Positions 22,916-32,458 of a DNA stretch of 64,000 nucleotides are shown here, in pieces. Position numbers and translations under genes: made by a program. The DNA lies in the NCBI GenBank assembly GCA_016710115.1, contig JADJLN010000001.1, positions 124,001 through 188,000 on the forward strand, read 5' to 3'. Origin of the DNA: Saprospiraceae bacterium (GTDB lineage: Bacteria > Bacteroidota > Bacteroidia > Chitinophagales > Saprospiraceae). Every line of letters begins with the position of its first letter. Within the stretch, counting starts at the first letter, position 1. Below the pieces are notes generated by a model that had not been told where the DNA came from, made no database searches, and saw only the letters and a list, made by a program, of their open reading frames with translations.

Positions 22916-23485
22916 ATGTATTTATTCTTTGATACGGAAACGAATGGCCTACCCAGAGACTGGAAGGCACCTGTCACCAACTTGTCAAATTGGCCGAGGC
23001 TTGTCCAGATAGCCTGGGTCTTATTTGATGAAGACGGGAAAGAATTGGGTAGGAATGACCACATCATTCGGCCGGTTGGGTTCACTATACCATCTGACGC
23101 ATCCTCCATACACGGGATCACTACAGAAAGAGCGCTGAGTGAAGGCGTTGATCTGCAGCATGTACTGGATGAATTCATGACGCAATTAGACCAGTCCAGA
23201 TCTTTGGTTGCCCATAATATCAGTTTTGATGAGAAAATAGTAGGGGCAGAGTTTCTGCGCTCTGGAATGGATAATTTGATTCCCATGAAGAGGCTTATCT
23301 GTACCATGCAGGGATCCACAGACTTTTGCGCCATTCCAGGTAACTACGGATATAAATGGCCCAAACTGGAAGAATTACATTTTAAACTTTTTGGGAGGAG
23401 TTTCAGTGAGGCGCACAATGCCGCTGCCGACATCAATGCCACTGCAGATTGTTTTTGGGAGTTGAGGAGGAGGGGAGTGCTGTAG
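22916..23485 (+). CDS. DEDDh 3'-5' exonuclease (DnaQ-like)
   Basis: A 189-residue exonuclease of the DnaQ/RNase T superfamily. All four acidic ligands and the histidine can be seen: FFDTETNG (Exo I) at residues 4-11, HNISFDEKI (Exo II) near residue 100, and SEAHNAAADINATAD (Exo III with H and D) near residue 165. It likely processes nucleic acid 3' ends. The protein stands alone without a polymerase domain. It closes the operon with the RecQ-like nuclease-helicase and the coiled-coil protein. The next genes are convergent. Confidence 0.85.
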   Translation: MYLFFDTETNGLPRDWKAPVTNLSNWPRLVQIAWVLFDEDGKELGRNDHIIRPVGFTIPSDASSIHGITTERALSEGVDLQHVLDEFMTQLDQSRSLVAHNISFDEKIVGAEFLRSGMDNLIPMKRLICTMQGSTDFCAIPGNYGYKWPKLEELHFKLFGRSFSEAHNAAADINATADCFWELRRRGVL

Positions 23486-23695
23486 TGTGAAATTTACAAT
23501 ATTGGAAATAAGTTGTGGGATAAGATTCTGGCATACAATGGTTCTGCCCCGGGCTTGCATTCAAGAGGTTATCTCTCTTCCTGAATGCAAAAGTGAACGG
23601 GGATGCAACGCATATCTATAGTTTGAAACACCAGACTTGATTTGCGTAATTATTCCTTTAAATGAGTAGGAATGTTCTGGATTTTCGAAAAATAA

Positions 23696-24214
23696 TTATC
23701 GCTTTGCATAGTATTTTCCATACATCATCAGATACTTGTCAAATTTATTGTACTCAAGGTGATGGAAGATTTCCAAAAGTGAGGCAATAAAATATTTTAA
23801 GTCAATAATGTCACCCCACTGTGATGGTTTTTTATTAAACTTGATATGTGGTCTAACAAAACTGATGAGGGAGCCCATTGCTCTAAAGTTATGTTGATCA
23901 ATAATTGGTAATAGTTTATTATGATGGACCAGGTGAGTGATAAATGACACTGTAATAAATCTACTAGATCTAATCAATTTATTGCTCCACCAGATGAAAG
24001 TTTGTTCGGAAGAATAAGTTGCCTTTGACTCAACAAAATATGGCCATAATTCTTGTATTTCTCAATTAGGTCTTTATGGCTTTGAGGGAAGTTATTTTTT
24101 CCCCAATGACCCCACTTCCAAATGAGTGCATCTGAAATATCAGTATTGTCTTTTCTTAGGCTGGCAAATGAAGCCTTAAAACGATTGTAGTCTGATGAAG
24201 GGTATTTTTTTTTT
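23696..24214 (-). CDS. Protein with WKxG and PIIDQH motifs, copy B (frameshifted, no clear start)
   Basis: Reading across a shift near 24000 gives a continuous protein: YPSSDYNRFKASFASLRK, DALIWKWGHWGK, EQTFIWWSNKLIRSS, FITHLVHHNKLLPIIDQHNF and a C-terminal DKYLMMYGK. The motif PIIDQHNFRA looks like the conserved Asp/His region of HhH-GPD DNA glycosylase-like folds, as in the TIGR02757 protein at 62.2 kb (PLDVHVERVAR). No start codon is visible because the frame enters from a run of ten A (24205-24214 on the complement). It is therefore either fused to the preceding nuclease gene or overlaps its end. A homologous gene lies at 25686-26285. Confidence 0.5.
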
Positions 24215-25665
24215 AACTACAGATATATGTTTGTTTGGAATAGTACCTGAAATGATGCTAGCCAACAGATTTGCTGCCTGATCACCCCTTTGCACGTCAA
24301 GATTGGCATAGGTAATATCGGTCAGGACAGGTAGGACGTTTTGATAGAAGCGGATCCATTAAACCGCCGATCGAAGTAATGTAGGTTTTTGAAGATCTCC
24401 ATCAAGTCGAAGGTGTTGGCGTTGATACGTTCCAATTCAGTTCCAAATTCCGGGTAGGTCGCCGCTAGTTCTTTGTTGCGAGTCTTTTCGAAAGATTGGT
24501 TCCAAACGATGAAGGTGCCTTTTTTGCCTGTAGTTGTCTGCATCAGGTGTTCGATCACTCGCCTGTTGGTACGCTCACAGGGCCGATAATGCAATCAAAA
24601 TGGTGGGCCTCCTTGCCATGATCGGTTAATTCGTGCAAGGAGTATTGAACGACTACTTGTTGATTTGGACTTGTCCCATCCAGCAGTGGAACAGGAGAAG
24701 AGATGGTCTCATAGTCATAAAAGAAGTATGGCATGGGATAGCGATCCAGGATATCCCGGATGGCATGATGATTAATAATTGTTTCTGCTTGTTGGTATTT
24801 GTGGACATATTCGGCCTGGTTGGAAACACTTCCATCTGCTCTATAAAGCAATTGGATATCCCGTTCTGTCATTTCCATAATGGAGGACAGTCCATTTAAG
24901 ATCTGTGAACTGAGTTTCTTTATAGATCCGGGTATCCTCCATACAGAACCAACGGGCGGCTCCTGACCGTAGTAAAGCTCATATCGTTCACCATTGTAAG
25001 GGTATCGGGCATTGATCTCTGATTCACTCAGTTGAACTTCCTCCTTTAACCGGTTGATTCCGGTAATGACGACTTCGTCGGAGATGAGTTCCTTAGATAC
25101 TTCCTCAACTTGAATGAGCTGACGCGGATCGATCGCACCATCACGGACATACTCTTTGTTGACGTAATAAAAATAGCACTGTCCCGAGAAAGTATCTCCC
25201 AGTACCTGGCTAAGTACATATCGTTGAAATGAAAGATCAGCTATCAAATCGTCCAGTAGAGGTGCAGCCTTTGTTGATTTGCGTATGGAAGACTTACTCT
25301 TTACCTCGATCAGGTCATATTGTCCTTTGTTGTTTAATCGAAGTAGATCGACCATGCATACCAGATCATTAAATGGAATATAGGCCTGTGCGATCAAAGG
25401 TGACATATCTGTAATAGCCTTTTCCGTATGAGTCTGCATCTTTTCAGGTGCATCCCATTGAGAAGGGATTTCTATGATTGGTTTTTTTTGAAAAAGATGC
25501 AGCACCTGTTCCTCTACTGCTGCGCCGGATTCTGCACTACCCATGCTGCCATGGATTTGCTCATTGATCCAGTTGTATCGTTCCCGATCCTGGACATGCC
25601 CACTGAGCCAGTTTGGGGTGGGTTTGGTAGGCCTTGTAGAGGGATTTGGAGATTTGAAATCCCAT
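24176..25665 (-). CDS. DUF2779 family RecB-like / DEDD nuclease (frameshifted, altered C terminus)
   Basis: The start ATG at 25665 gives MGFQISKSLYKAYQ; a shift near 25610 leads to NWLSGHVQDRERYNWINEQ. A PD-(D/E)xK (RecB-like) region follows, with VDLLRLNNKGQYDLIEVKSK. The DUF2779 exonuclease-like part begins with FFYDYETISS and has FIVWNQSFEKTRN. A further shift near 24335 leads to SIKNVLPVLTDITYANLDVQ and GDQAANLLASIISGTI. The usual C-terminal motif with a CKLDTL-type segment is missing. The frame instead runs through a ten-base A-tract and stops at 24176. Either a deletion or a fusion with the next gene has occurred. Confidence 0.75.
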
Positions 25666-25685
25666 GACTATTAGCTTGATTATTT

Positions 25686-26285
25686 CTAAGAAACCTTAAT
25701 ATCCTTTCCCAAAGAGAACAGGATTTTATCAATCCACCGAATAACACTCTGTTTATTGCTCTCTTTTATGTATACATTTAGATTTCTTAGCCAATTACTA
25801 TACTGATGGATTAGTGGCAAATCCTTTTTTCGGAATGTGCTCATTTTGAGTAAGCCTTGTATTTCATCTAAATCAACATGAGCCACACCAAATGCCCTGA
25901 TCACATGCTGATCGATAATCGGCTCTTCCTGTGAATTACTAAGGTGAGAACCAAATTGTTGAAAAACGATCCCTTGGCAGTCTGAATACTCAGAGGCATT
26001 CGATCGGATACCATTGATGATATGGTGAATCTTCTTGAGATCGCCTTGCTTCCAAATGATGCTGTAAAGCAAGCGTTCTAAAGGTGTTCTTTTCTTGTTG
26101 GTGAAGTTTTCTGAATTTAATAGGTCGTCGATCAAAATGCCCTGTGATTCCATTTTCTTGATCTCCAGGGATGATATGGAATACTGAATGGGTGGATACT
26201 TGCTTTCGTCAAATCTGCTGGCACTACTACAGGTTAGATTTGAATAGATCTCGCTGAGTTCATTCAGGTTTTTTAGTACGTTCAA
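25686..26285 (-). CDS. Protein with WKxG and PIIDQH motifs, copy A
   Basis: A 199-residue protein of unknown function with an intact frame. It shares a series of landmarks with the gene at 23696-24214: IIWKQGDLKK (WKxG), FGSHL spaced before EEPIIDQHVIRAF, and WIDKILFSLGK near the end. The same order is seen in both, so they are homologues flanking one nuclease gene. PIIDQHVIRA recalls the Asp-His segment of HhH-GPD DNA glycosylase folds, though no HhH hairpin is obvious. It ends 20 bases before the nuclease start and is probably the first gene of this minus-strand operon. Confidence 0.6.
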   Translation of the reverse strand: MNVLKNLNELSEIYSNLTCSSASRFDESKYPPIQYSISSLEIKKMESQGILIDDLLNSENFTNKKRTPLERLLYSIIWKQGDLKKIHHIINGIRSNASEYSDCQGIVFQQFGSHLSNSQEEPIIDQHVIRAFGVAHVDLDEIQGLLKMSTFRKKDLPLIHQYSNWLRNLNVYIKESNKQSVIRWIDKILFSLGKDIKVS

Positions 26286-26704
26286 TTTGATTTAATACAC
26301 GTTTGCATAGCGATTTATTTACTGTTGCTGCGTCCATTTTTGAATATGTTTATGGAAAATCTATTTCTAGGATTGCCTTGGATTCATCTGGTATTCCCCA
26401 AAGTCAAAACGATTTTGATTTTATAAATATAGTGATTAACCCTGGAGAAGTTGGCCCTATCTTAGATATGTTAATGTGGATAATTTACATCTGATTAACG
26501 GCTCTTCATGGGATGGTGATACCCTTGTAGATTGCTACTTTTCTCCTTCTTCACCCGCTTCAACCTTCTACGGTAAGCCTTCGTTTAGTATCACCGGGTC
26601 CACTCATACAGGAAGGAGCCCGTGGCCAGGCACCTGGCCTGGTCCACTAATGATCAAGTAACCCATGACCCCTCAGATCAAATGAATACAGTTTGATCGG
26701 TCAT
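26286..26704. other. Intergenic gap without a recognised gene
   Basis: This stretch of 419 bases lies upstream of copy A and downstream of the macro-domain gene. Short frames here have no recognisable content. A small inverted pair, CCAGGCACCTGGCCTGG, lies near 26625-26642. It should contain the promoter of the copy A/nuclease operon. Confidence 0.35.
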
Positions 26705-27717
26705 TCAGGAAGTTGTTACGCTCCTGGGTTCCATGATCTGCACCAAACGGATGATCGCTACCCCGACGGCAATGATGTCGTTGGATGTCAGTGGTGCTCT
26801 GGACAGGTGGGCGGCAGCGTTGCCGATACTTTGTAACAGTCGCAAATAGGACAAGGCATATCGAGGGTAGGGATCGGATAGTAATGTGGGCTTGAGGGCA
26901 GACAGTCTGGTTTCCAATGTCGCTAGTGGGTCAAGCTGGACGTCATGTCGCTGTATCAGGAGAAGTGTGATCCTTTCCGCGATCAGTCGGCCCACCATTG
27001 CCGCAGGCACCAGGCTCAGTTCGGGGACGGTGATCAACTGGATATATTGCTGGACTTCTTCCAGGATGGGGGCAACAAGATCAGGGGCAGGTTTGGATGT
27101 CCTGTTGGATGGCCCGAAGGAGGGCATGATCAGTCGTCGTGTCCCTGGGTCGGTTGAGATGGCTGTCAATGTTGGTGTTGAGTAAGGCTATGGATTCAAA
27201 ATCATAGGCAAAGATCCAGATCTCCTTCAGTGGCGTGTTGGTCAATCTGGGAGGTCAGTCGGATCAATTCGATCGCAGCGGTCTCGCGGGGCAGATGTTG
27301 GGATCCAGTCCCCAGGAGCGGAAAGGAGATGCGGCGATCATTCGGTCCGATCAGGTCTGGCAGATGTCTGCCAAGTTCACTGAACGTACGCAACATGATA
27401 TCCCGGGCGGAACCAAGGCTATGGTTCATTTCGACGATCAGAATGGTTTTACAGGGCAATCCATCTTCAGGTCGCACAGGTAAGCGGACCAGATGTTCAG
27501 AGATGCGTTCCAATTCATTTTCAGGTACATAGAATCGATACCGGGAAGCCAGTTGACCAAACAGGGTGCCGCCTACCGGATGGTATGAACCTTGAAAGGC
27601 AGAGACCACCAGAATGTCCGTCTCCATAGCCAGTATATCTCCGGCATAGAAATACACGGCAAGGTCCTGATGTCCATCATCTGGATAGACGATATTGAAT
27701 AAGTGGGGTCCTGGCAT
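26705..27717 (-). CDS. Macro-domain protein with C-terminal helical domain (frameshifted)
   Basis: The start ATG at 27717 gives MPGPHLFNIVYPDDG. A macro-like ADP-ribose-binding fold follows: FYAGDILAMETDILVVSAF with a later HPVGGTLFG, and ISFPLLGTGSQHLP, matching the family's phosphate-binding loops. A shift near 27210 leads to EIWIFAYDFESIALLN. A second near 27090 leads to the C-terminal helical domain, ending with LLQSIGNAAAHLSRAPLT. The GNxAAH text is like that of DUF4145/HEPN-like domains. ADP-ribose or NAD-derived ligand sensing is a family-based inference. It is divergent from metK. Confidence 0.65.
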
Positions 27718-27781
27718 GCAATGGGCGAGTTCTATTACTAAAAATAGCAATAGTCTCCGGAACTGTATCCGTTAGCAGGGT

Positions 27782-27912
27782 GTGACGAGATCAGTGCAGG
27801 TTAATTGCACTCGATTGTCTGATCTTGGCACCCTGTCATCACGAATTCCCGAAAGGGATACCAACCGAGTGGCAACACCGCGGTGGTCCGATCGATGAGG
27901 GTCAGCAGACCA
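27782..27912 (+). promoter_or_regulatory. Structured leader upstream of metK (candidate regulatory RNA)
   Basis: Four stems can be drawn by eye. An outer AGATCA/TGATCT pair (27788-27793 with 27820-27825) encloses GTGCA/TGCAC (27794-27798 with 27806-27810). TCCC-GAAA-GGGA (27847-27858) is a GNRA tetraloop hairpin. The palindrome CACCGCGGTG (27876-27885) follows. TGGTC/GACCA (27884-27888 with 27908-27912) competes with that palindrome. The text GAGTGGCAACACCGCGG distantly recalls a T-box antiterminator, but I do not assign a class. Its position 75 bases before the SAM synthetase start suggests control by SAM or methionine status. Confidence 0.4.
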
Positions 27913-27986
27913 AACATGTTGCACTTCTTCTGCTCCTTCTTCCAGCCGTTCGTGGTGATGTCCCTGATCGTGAAAACAACATCGTC

Positions 27987-29120
27987 ATGCCCACATTCTT
28001 TACTTCCGAGTCTGTCGCTGCAGGCCATCCCGACAAGATCTGTGATCAGATCTCCGATGCCATTCTGGACGCCTATCTGGAAGGCGATCCCTCTTCATGC
28101 GTAGCGGTCGAATGTCTGATCACCACCGGCCAACTGGTCATTGCCGGGGAGGTCCGCTCCTCCATCCATGTCGATGCGGTGCAGGTGGCCTGTCAGGTCC
28201 TGGAACGACTGGGTTACACCGGACAGGAGGTGGGCTTTGATGTTCGCACGACAGCCATCACAGTGCTGATCCATGAACAAAGTCCGGAGATCGGCAGTGG
28301 GGTGGATGGCGGTGGGGCCGGAGATCAGGGTTTAATGTTCGGCTATGCCTGTCAGGATACACCAGAAGGCATGCCGTTGGCCATTGCTCTGGTACATCGG
28401 CTGATCCATAAGAGGGAGGTTCTCCGATCAGACGGCGTCCTTTCCGGACTTCGACACAATGCAAAGGTGCAGGTGATGATCTCCGTGTCCAATGGCATTA
28501 CGGTAGGAGTGGAAGGAGTGGTGCTTTCCACGCAGCACGATCCGGTATGGTCATTGGAGCGATTGCGTGAAGCAGTAACGGAAAGGATCATTCTGCCGGT
28601 GATTCGGGAGGTCTTTCCGGATGCCAGGCCGGAATGCCTGGTCAACCCTGCCGGTACGTTTATCATTGGAGGTCCTCACGGGGATACCGGTCTGACGGGT
28701 CGCAAGATCATCGTCGATACCTATGGGGGCAGCTGCCCTCATGGGGGCGGTGCCTTCAGTGGTAAGGATCCCCGCAAGGTCGACCGAAGTGCAGCCTATG
28801 CTGCCCGTTGGGGGGCGCTGCATTTGGTAAGAGCTGGCATGGCAGATCGTTGTACCGTCCAATTGTCATACGCCATTGGCCGGGCCGAGCCTACTTCGCT
28901 GTTTGTGGATACCCATGGCTCCGGGAAGGTCCCTGAGCACCTTCTAGGAAATGCGATCCGCCAAGCCTTTGATCTCACCCCGGCAGGGATCATCCGCGAT
29001 CTGGATCTGCGCCGAACCATCTACCAACCGACAGCCTCTGGTGGCCATTTTGGACGGTCGGAGTTTCCCTGGGAACAGATCGATCAAAATCGGATTATGA
29101 ATCTGTTGAAGGATCTGTGA
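27987..29120 (+). CDS. metK: S-adenosylmethionine synthetase
   Basis: MetK makes S-adenosylmethionine from ATP and methionine in the cytosol. The 377-residue protein, with its start at 27987, begins MPTFFTSESVAAGHPDKICD. This contains the ATP-binding GHPDKICDQISDA motif. GGGAGDQGLMFGY and the P-loop-like GGGAFSGKDPRKVDRSAA are both present. The frame is intact and the length typical. The open frame extends upstream to 27825, but the extension overlaps the structured leader and has no family character. The macro-domain gene is divergent upstream. Confidence 0.96.
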   Translation: MPTFFTSESVAAGHPDKICDQISDAILDAYLEGDPSSCVAVECLITTGQLVIAGEVRSSIHVDAVQVACQVLERLGYTGQEVGFDVRTTAITVLIHEQSPEIGSGVDGGGAGDQGLMFGYACQDTPEGMPLAIALVHRLIHKREVLRSDGVLSGLRHNAKVQVMISVSNGITVGVEGVVLSTQHDPVWSLERLREAVTERIILPVIREVFPDARPECLVNPAGTFIIGGPHGDTGLTGRKIIVDTYGGSCPHGGGAFSGKDPRKVDRSAAYAARWGALHLVRAGMADRCTVQLSYAIGRAEPTSLFVDTHGSGKVPEHLLGNAIRQAFDLTPAGIIRDLDLRRTIYQPTASGGHFGRSEFPWEQIDQNRIMNLLKDL

Positions 29121-29575
29121 TCCCGCAGATTCAAATTATTTGGCCGCGTCAATTGGTCCGGAAGCGCAAGGATTAGCCCTGATAAGACGGGTGAAGCAAT
29201 GGAGGGAATGGACTTGATGTCAGGGAGCGAATTGTCAGTATGTAGTGGATCCAGACCAGGGTTCGATAGACAACCAGAAGGCATTAGGCCAAATTCATTT
29301 TTCCGATGGCAGGTGCTTGAGATATTGGGGAAATGGTGGTAAATTAGGGGGATGAATTGATCATATGCTCAGGGTAAGATCATGTTGTATGAATCAAAGG
29401 GGTCTAAGCGGCTATACACGCATGTTTATGAACGGGTCGATCAATTAAAACTGGTACTTACTAATGTAGGCCAAATTGGAATTAAGACACCTGGCATTGA
29501 GTTATGTATATTAGTATTTTTATTTAAATGAAATATTATCATGTAAAAATGACTTAAGCAATCAATACTATAAAC
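29121..29575. other. Intergenic gap, AT-rich towards its end
   Basis: These 455 bases hold no recognisable gene. The composition changes from GC-richer core sequence to AT-rich accessory sequence near 29350, which may mark an insertion boundary. No repeat or tRNA was seen at the boundary. Confidence 0.35.
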
Positions 29576-29985
29576 ATGAAATTAGCTAAAATGAAAAAAT
29601 TGATTTTTGCAATACTCTTATGCTACCTTTTACTGGAAAGACACAAGCACACTTGGGTTCTTCGCTTGTTGACTTAAAGGCCATGTATCCGGATAAAAAT
29701 TTCAAAATTGAATACGCAAATGATGGAACGTCATATACCGCTGCTGATCATTTATATGGTACATTTGTTTATTATTTTGACAAGGAAACAGGTTTAACAA
29801 AATATTGCATTCAAATACCAGATAATATGCCTGCACTAAATGCGCAGGTAGAAGCGTATAACAACAAATATGTAATTGTCTCTGAAACCTCATGGAGGGC
29901 TTACCTTGAAGGTGGGGGTATATTGAAAATAAATCTTTCGTATGACGACGAAAATGATATTTATATATTCTATTACACAAACTAG
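29576..29985 (+). CDS. Small secreted protein (one frameshift)
   Basis: The first ATG at 29576 (or 29591) gives a signal peptide (MKKLIFAILLCYL). One T added to the T-run near 29635 joins it to the downstream frame FTGKTQAHLGSSLVDLKA, with probable cleavage after QA. The mature ~110 residues (MYPDKNFKIEYANDG; LYGTFVYYFDKETGLTKYC; ILKINLSYDDENDIY) resemble small periplasmic or secreted beta-rich proteins of Bacteroidota. No function can be assigned. It is AT-rich compared with metK. Confidence 0.6.
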
Positions 29986-30270
29986 TTTAAAAGGGATGTA
30001 GTAGATTCAGAATAATATGATCATTCGAATTTGTGTTGAATATTGCCACATAAATTTTAAGAACATTTCATCCCTATTTTGAAAATTGTATTTATTGCAT
30101 AGGTTGGCAAGATATGTTGCCCGAATATTGCGCACACTGCAAATCTAAGGACTAATATTCTATGTTATTTAATTTTGCAAACAATTAGAATTGTAATAAA
30201 AACTATTCTATTGTCTTCTCATTTAAGACCTACTGTATTCATTGTTTTTTTAATTTAAGGCATATTACTG

Positions 30271-30914
30271 ATGAAAAGACTTGAACTTCTATTGATATGT
30301 GTCATTTTAACAAATTTGTTTGCTTGTGGGCCAACTGTTACTTTTAGCGAGCCGCAACCTGCTGGTGTTAGGAATTTATTAAAATTTCCAAAGCGATTGC
30401 AAGGTGAATATTTGAATGTATCTGACAATTCAACATTAATAGTAAATGATAGTGTAATTCAATTGATTTATGACTATGACTATACGTTTCACATTAATCA
30501 ACTGGATAGTTCCGATCATCTATCCGGAGATACCATCATAAATAATATTACAAATGAGAAAATATTAATTAGGCGTGAAGGGGATAGTTTGATCACTCAT
30601 GTTCATGATATTGATACGCTATTTCAAATGCACGAATTCAGTGTGGCTCGAAAATTTAGAGGATATTACTTTATAAACAATCAATATGGAGATAATAAGC
30701 TGGGTGGTAAAAAAATTCAATTAACCAAAGGCGGGATCGTAATAAGTAGTATTTCAAACGAACTGGATATTAAAAATTTAGAGGAACTAACTGAAGTTGA
30801 CTCCAGATACTTTGGTTTCATACATTTGAATTGACTAAACGTCAATTTAAAGAATTTTTGAAAAACGATGGATTTGGAGATAGTGAAATTTTTATTCGAA
30901 AGAATAATAGATGA
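30271..30914 (+). CDS. Lipoprotein of unknown function (C-terminal frameshift)
   Basis: MKRLELLLICVILTNLFACG carries a lipobox (LFAC), so the protein is predicted to be membrane-anchored. The mature part is beta-rich with repeating hydrophilic strands (LQGEYLNVSDNSTLIVNDS; FRGYYFINNQYGDNKLGGK). The frame stops at 30834. A shift near 30825 would instead continue as FELTKRQFKEFLKNDGFGDS to a stop at 30914. That tail reads like coding sequence, so I prefer the longer form. AT-rich and without a recognised family. Confidence 0.6.
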
Positions 30915-30981
30915 TTTATGGTCTTCATAACTGGTTTAATAGTTGTTCAATCTTGTAATTTATAAGAGCAACTCAATTCAG

Positions 30982-31950
30982 CTAGAGATGGTTGCATTTG
31001 TGCTGAAGTCGTTTGCTGAGTTCCTCGATCTGGTTAGCCTTGGCTAGATTTTCTCTCCATGCGGTTGGAATGGAATCAACGCCATAATGAAGTCCGGCCA
31101 ATCCACCGCAAACTGCAGCAGTCGTATCTGTATCCTCACCCAAATTGACAGCTATAAGGACAGCATCTGCATAGGATGAAGTAGTAAGCAGACACCAGAG
31201 GGCAGCTTCCAGACTCTGAACGACATATCCGCTACCTCGGATATCGGCGCGTTCCACTGACTGGAGGTTTCCATCCAACATGCGGGAATAATGGTCGCAT
31301 TCCTCAATCGGTATCCCTGCAGTAGAACAGAAATTCGGTATAGTGTGACAGATTCGGATATAGGCATCCATAAGGGAATGACCTTCCATTATCTGGCGCG
31401 CCATTTCCAGGTAGATGTGGCAGGCCAGATGCGAGCGGATGTGGCCATGCGTGATGCCCGCCATGCAACAGGTGACCGTCCAACGTGCTTGTTCGTCGGC
31501 CATGTCGTTAAGGGAAAAGACCAACGGCAGCATCCGCATCAAAGCCCCGTTGCCATTTTGTCGTTCCCCTGAAGGCCCGGAGGAGATCGCCGGTATGCCC
31601 AGTTCCAGCCGGTGCAGAGCTTCGCTTGTGGTGCCCCCGATATCAAAGACCTGGTCATGCGCCGTCCACCAGGCCTCTCGGTACCATCTGAGGAAAAGGG
31701 AACCCAGGTGGTCCGGATCAGGGGATGATCTGCAAAGTTCTTCAGCGAGGCAGAAGGTCAGGGAGCTGTCGTCCGACCAGGTGCCGGGAGGCTGGTTCCA
31801 GGTGCCATATCCCTGCATCCCGGTCACAGGGTTCTTGTCCAGGATCGACCGGTCGCTGAACTCGACCGGTACCCCCAGGGCATCCCCTACCGCGACCCCG
31901 AAGAGGGCTCCCGCCACTGTCGACCGACCCGGGCTGGTCAGGTTGTTCAT
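30982..31950 (-). CDS. ADP-ribosylglycohydrolase family protein
   Basis: This family (DraG/ARH) removes ADP-ribose from proteins or related targets using two magnesium ions. Metal-binding segments are visible: AVGDALGVPVEF, GTWSDDSSLTFCLAE and EDTDTTAAVCGGLAG near the C terminus. A central ITHGHIRSHLACHIY also fits. The start at 31950 (MNNLTSPGRS) is chosen because it follows the preceding stop by 16 bases; the open frame runs further upstream. It is the last gene of an operon starting with hipB. The frame is intact. Linkage to a HipT-type toxin is unusual and suggests a counter-enzyme or a second effector. Confidence 0.85.
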   Translation of the reverse strand: MNNLTSPGRSTVAGALFGVAVGDALGVPVEFSDRSILDKNPVTGMQGYGTWNQPPGTWSDDSSLTFCLAEELCRSSPDPDHLGSLFLRWYREAWWTAHDQVFDIGGTTSEALHRLELGIPAISSGPSGERQNGNGALMRMLPLVFSLNDMADEQARWTVTCCMAGITHGHIRSHLACHIYLEMARQIMEGHSLMDAYIRICHTIPNFCSTAGIPIEECDHYSRMLDGNLQSVERADIRGSGYVVQSLEAALWCLLTTSSYADAVLIAVNLGEDTDTTAAVCGGLAGLHYGVDSIPTAWRENLAKANQIEELSKRLQHKCNHL

Positions 31951-31966
31951 CACGTTGGTCACTTGT

Positions 31967-32431
31967 TCAGATCTTTTGGATAAAGGCCAGTTCAGCCACA
32001 TTGATCCGGTAGAGACCAGAATCGGGGTCATGTCGTGAAGCCAGGTCGGGTTCGCCTGAGGACCATGGTGTCGGCTTCGTTACCGGGTCGATGCAAAGAA
32101 CGAAGAGTTGATCATACCCGATCCCCTCGGTCACCTCCATGATCTGCACATCCCGGAGCAATGCGACCACGGGTGCCGGTCCTTCTTCCGGCATCATCTC
32201 CATGATGTCGTCCCAGAATTGGATATAGACTTTCGCCTCGATCCAGGAGAGGAGTCTCTGCCGAATGGCTTCCCCCGCTTCACCGGGTTGCCAGTTCTGT
32301 CGGGCTTCCCGTACCTCAAGTTCTATTCGTTCGAGCTCCTGTCGGCTGGGGAACCCCTCGAGGATGATGCCCCCGTCTGGTAATCTCCAGGGAGACAATT
32401 CACGGATGGTGATGATCTTGTCTTTTTTCAT
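31967..32431 (-). CDS. Unrecognised 154-residue protein between hipT and the ADP-ribosylglycohydrolase
   Basis: This is a soluble acidic protein: KIITIRELSPWRLPDGGIILE, then a helical stretch SRQELERIELEVREARQNW, then beta text VVALLRDVQIMEVTEGIGYD. I do not recognise a family. The start at 32431 lies 27 bases after the hipT stop, and the next gene starts 16 bases after its own stop. It therefore belongs to the same operon. It could be an accessory or immunity component of the hip module (inference). The frame is intact. Confidence 0.6.
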   Translation of the reverse strand: MKKDKIITIRELSPWRLPDGGIILEGFPSRQELERIELEVREARQNWQPGEAGEAIRQRLLSWIEAKVYIQFWDDIMEMMPEEGPAPVVALLRDVQIMEVTEGIGYDQLFVLCIDPVTKPTPWSSGEPDLASRHDPDSGLYRINVAELAFIQKI

Positions 32432-32458
32432 GATTGGTATTGATGGTGATCAGTTGTT

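Noticed and set aside
27841..27912. T-box or SAM-I riboswitch in the metK leader
   Set aside because: GTGGCAACACCGCGG resembles the T-box antiterminator only with an insertion, and SAM-I core elements are missing; kept only as an unclassified structured leader.
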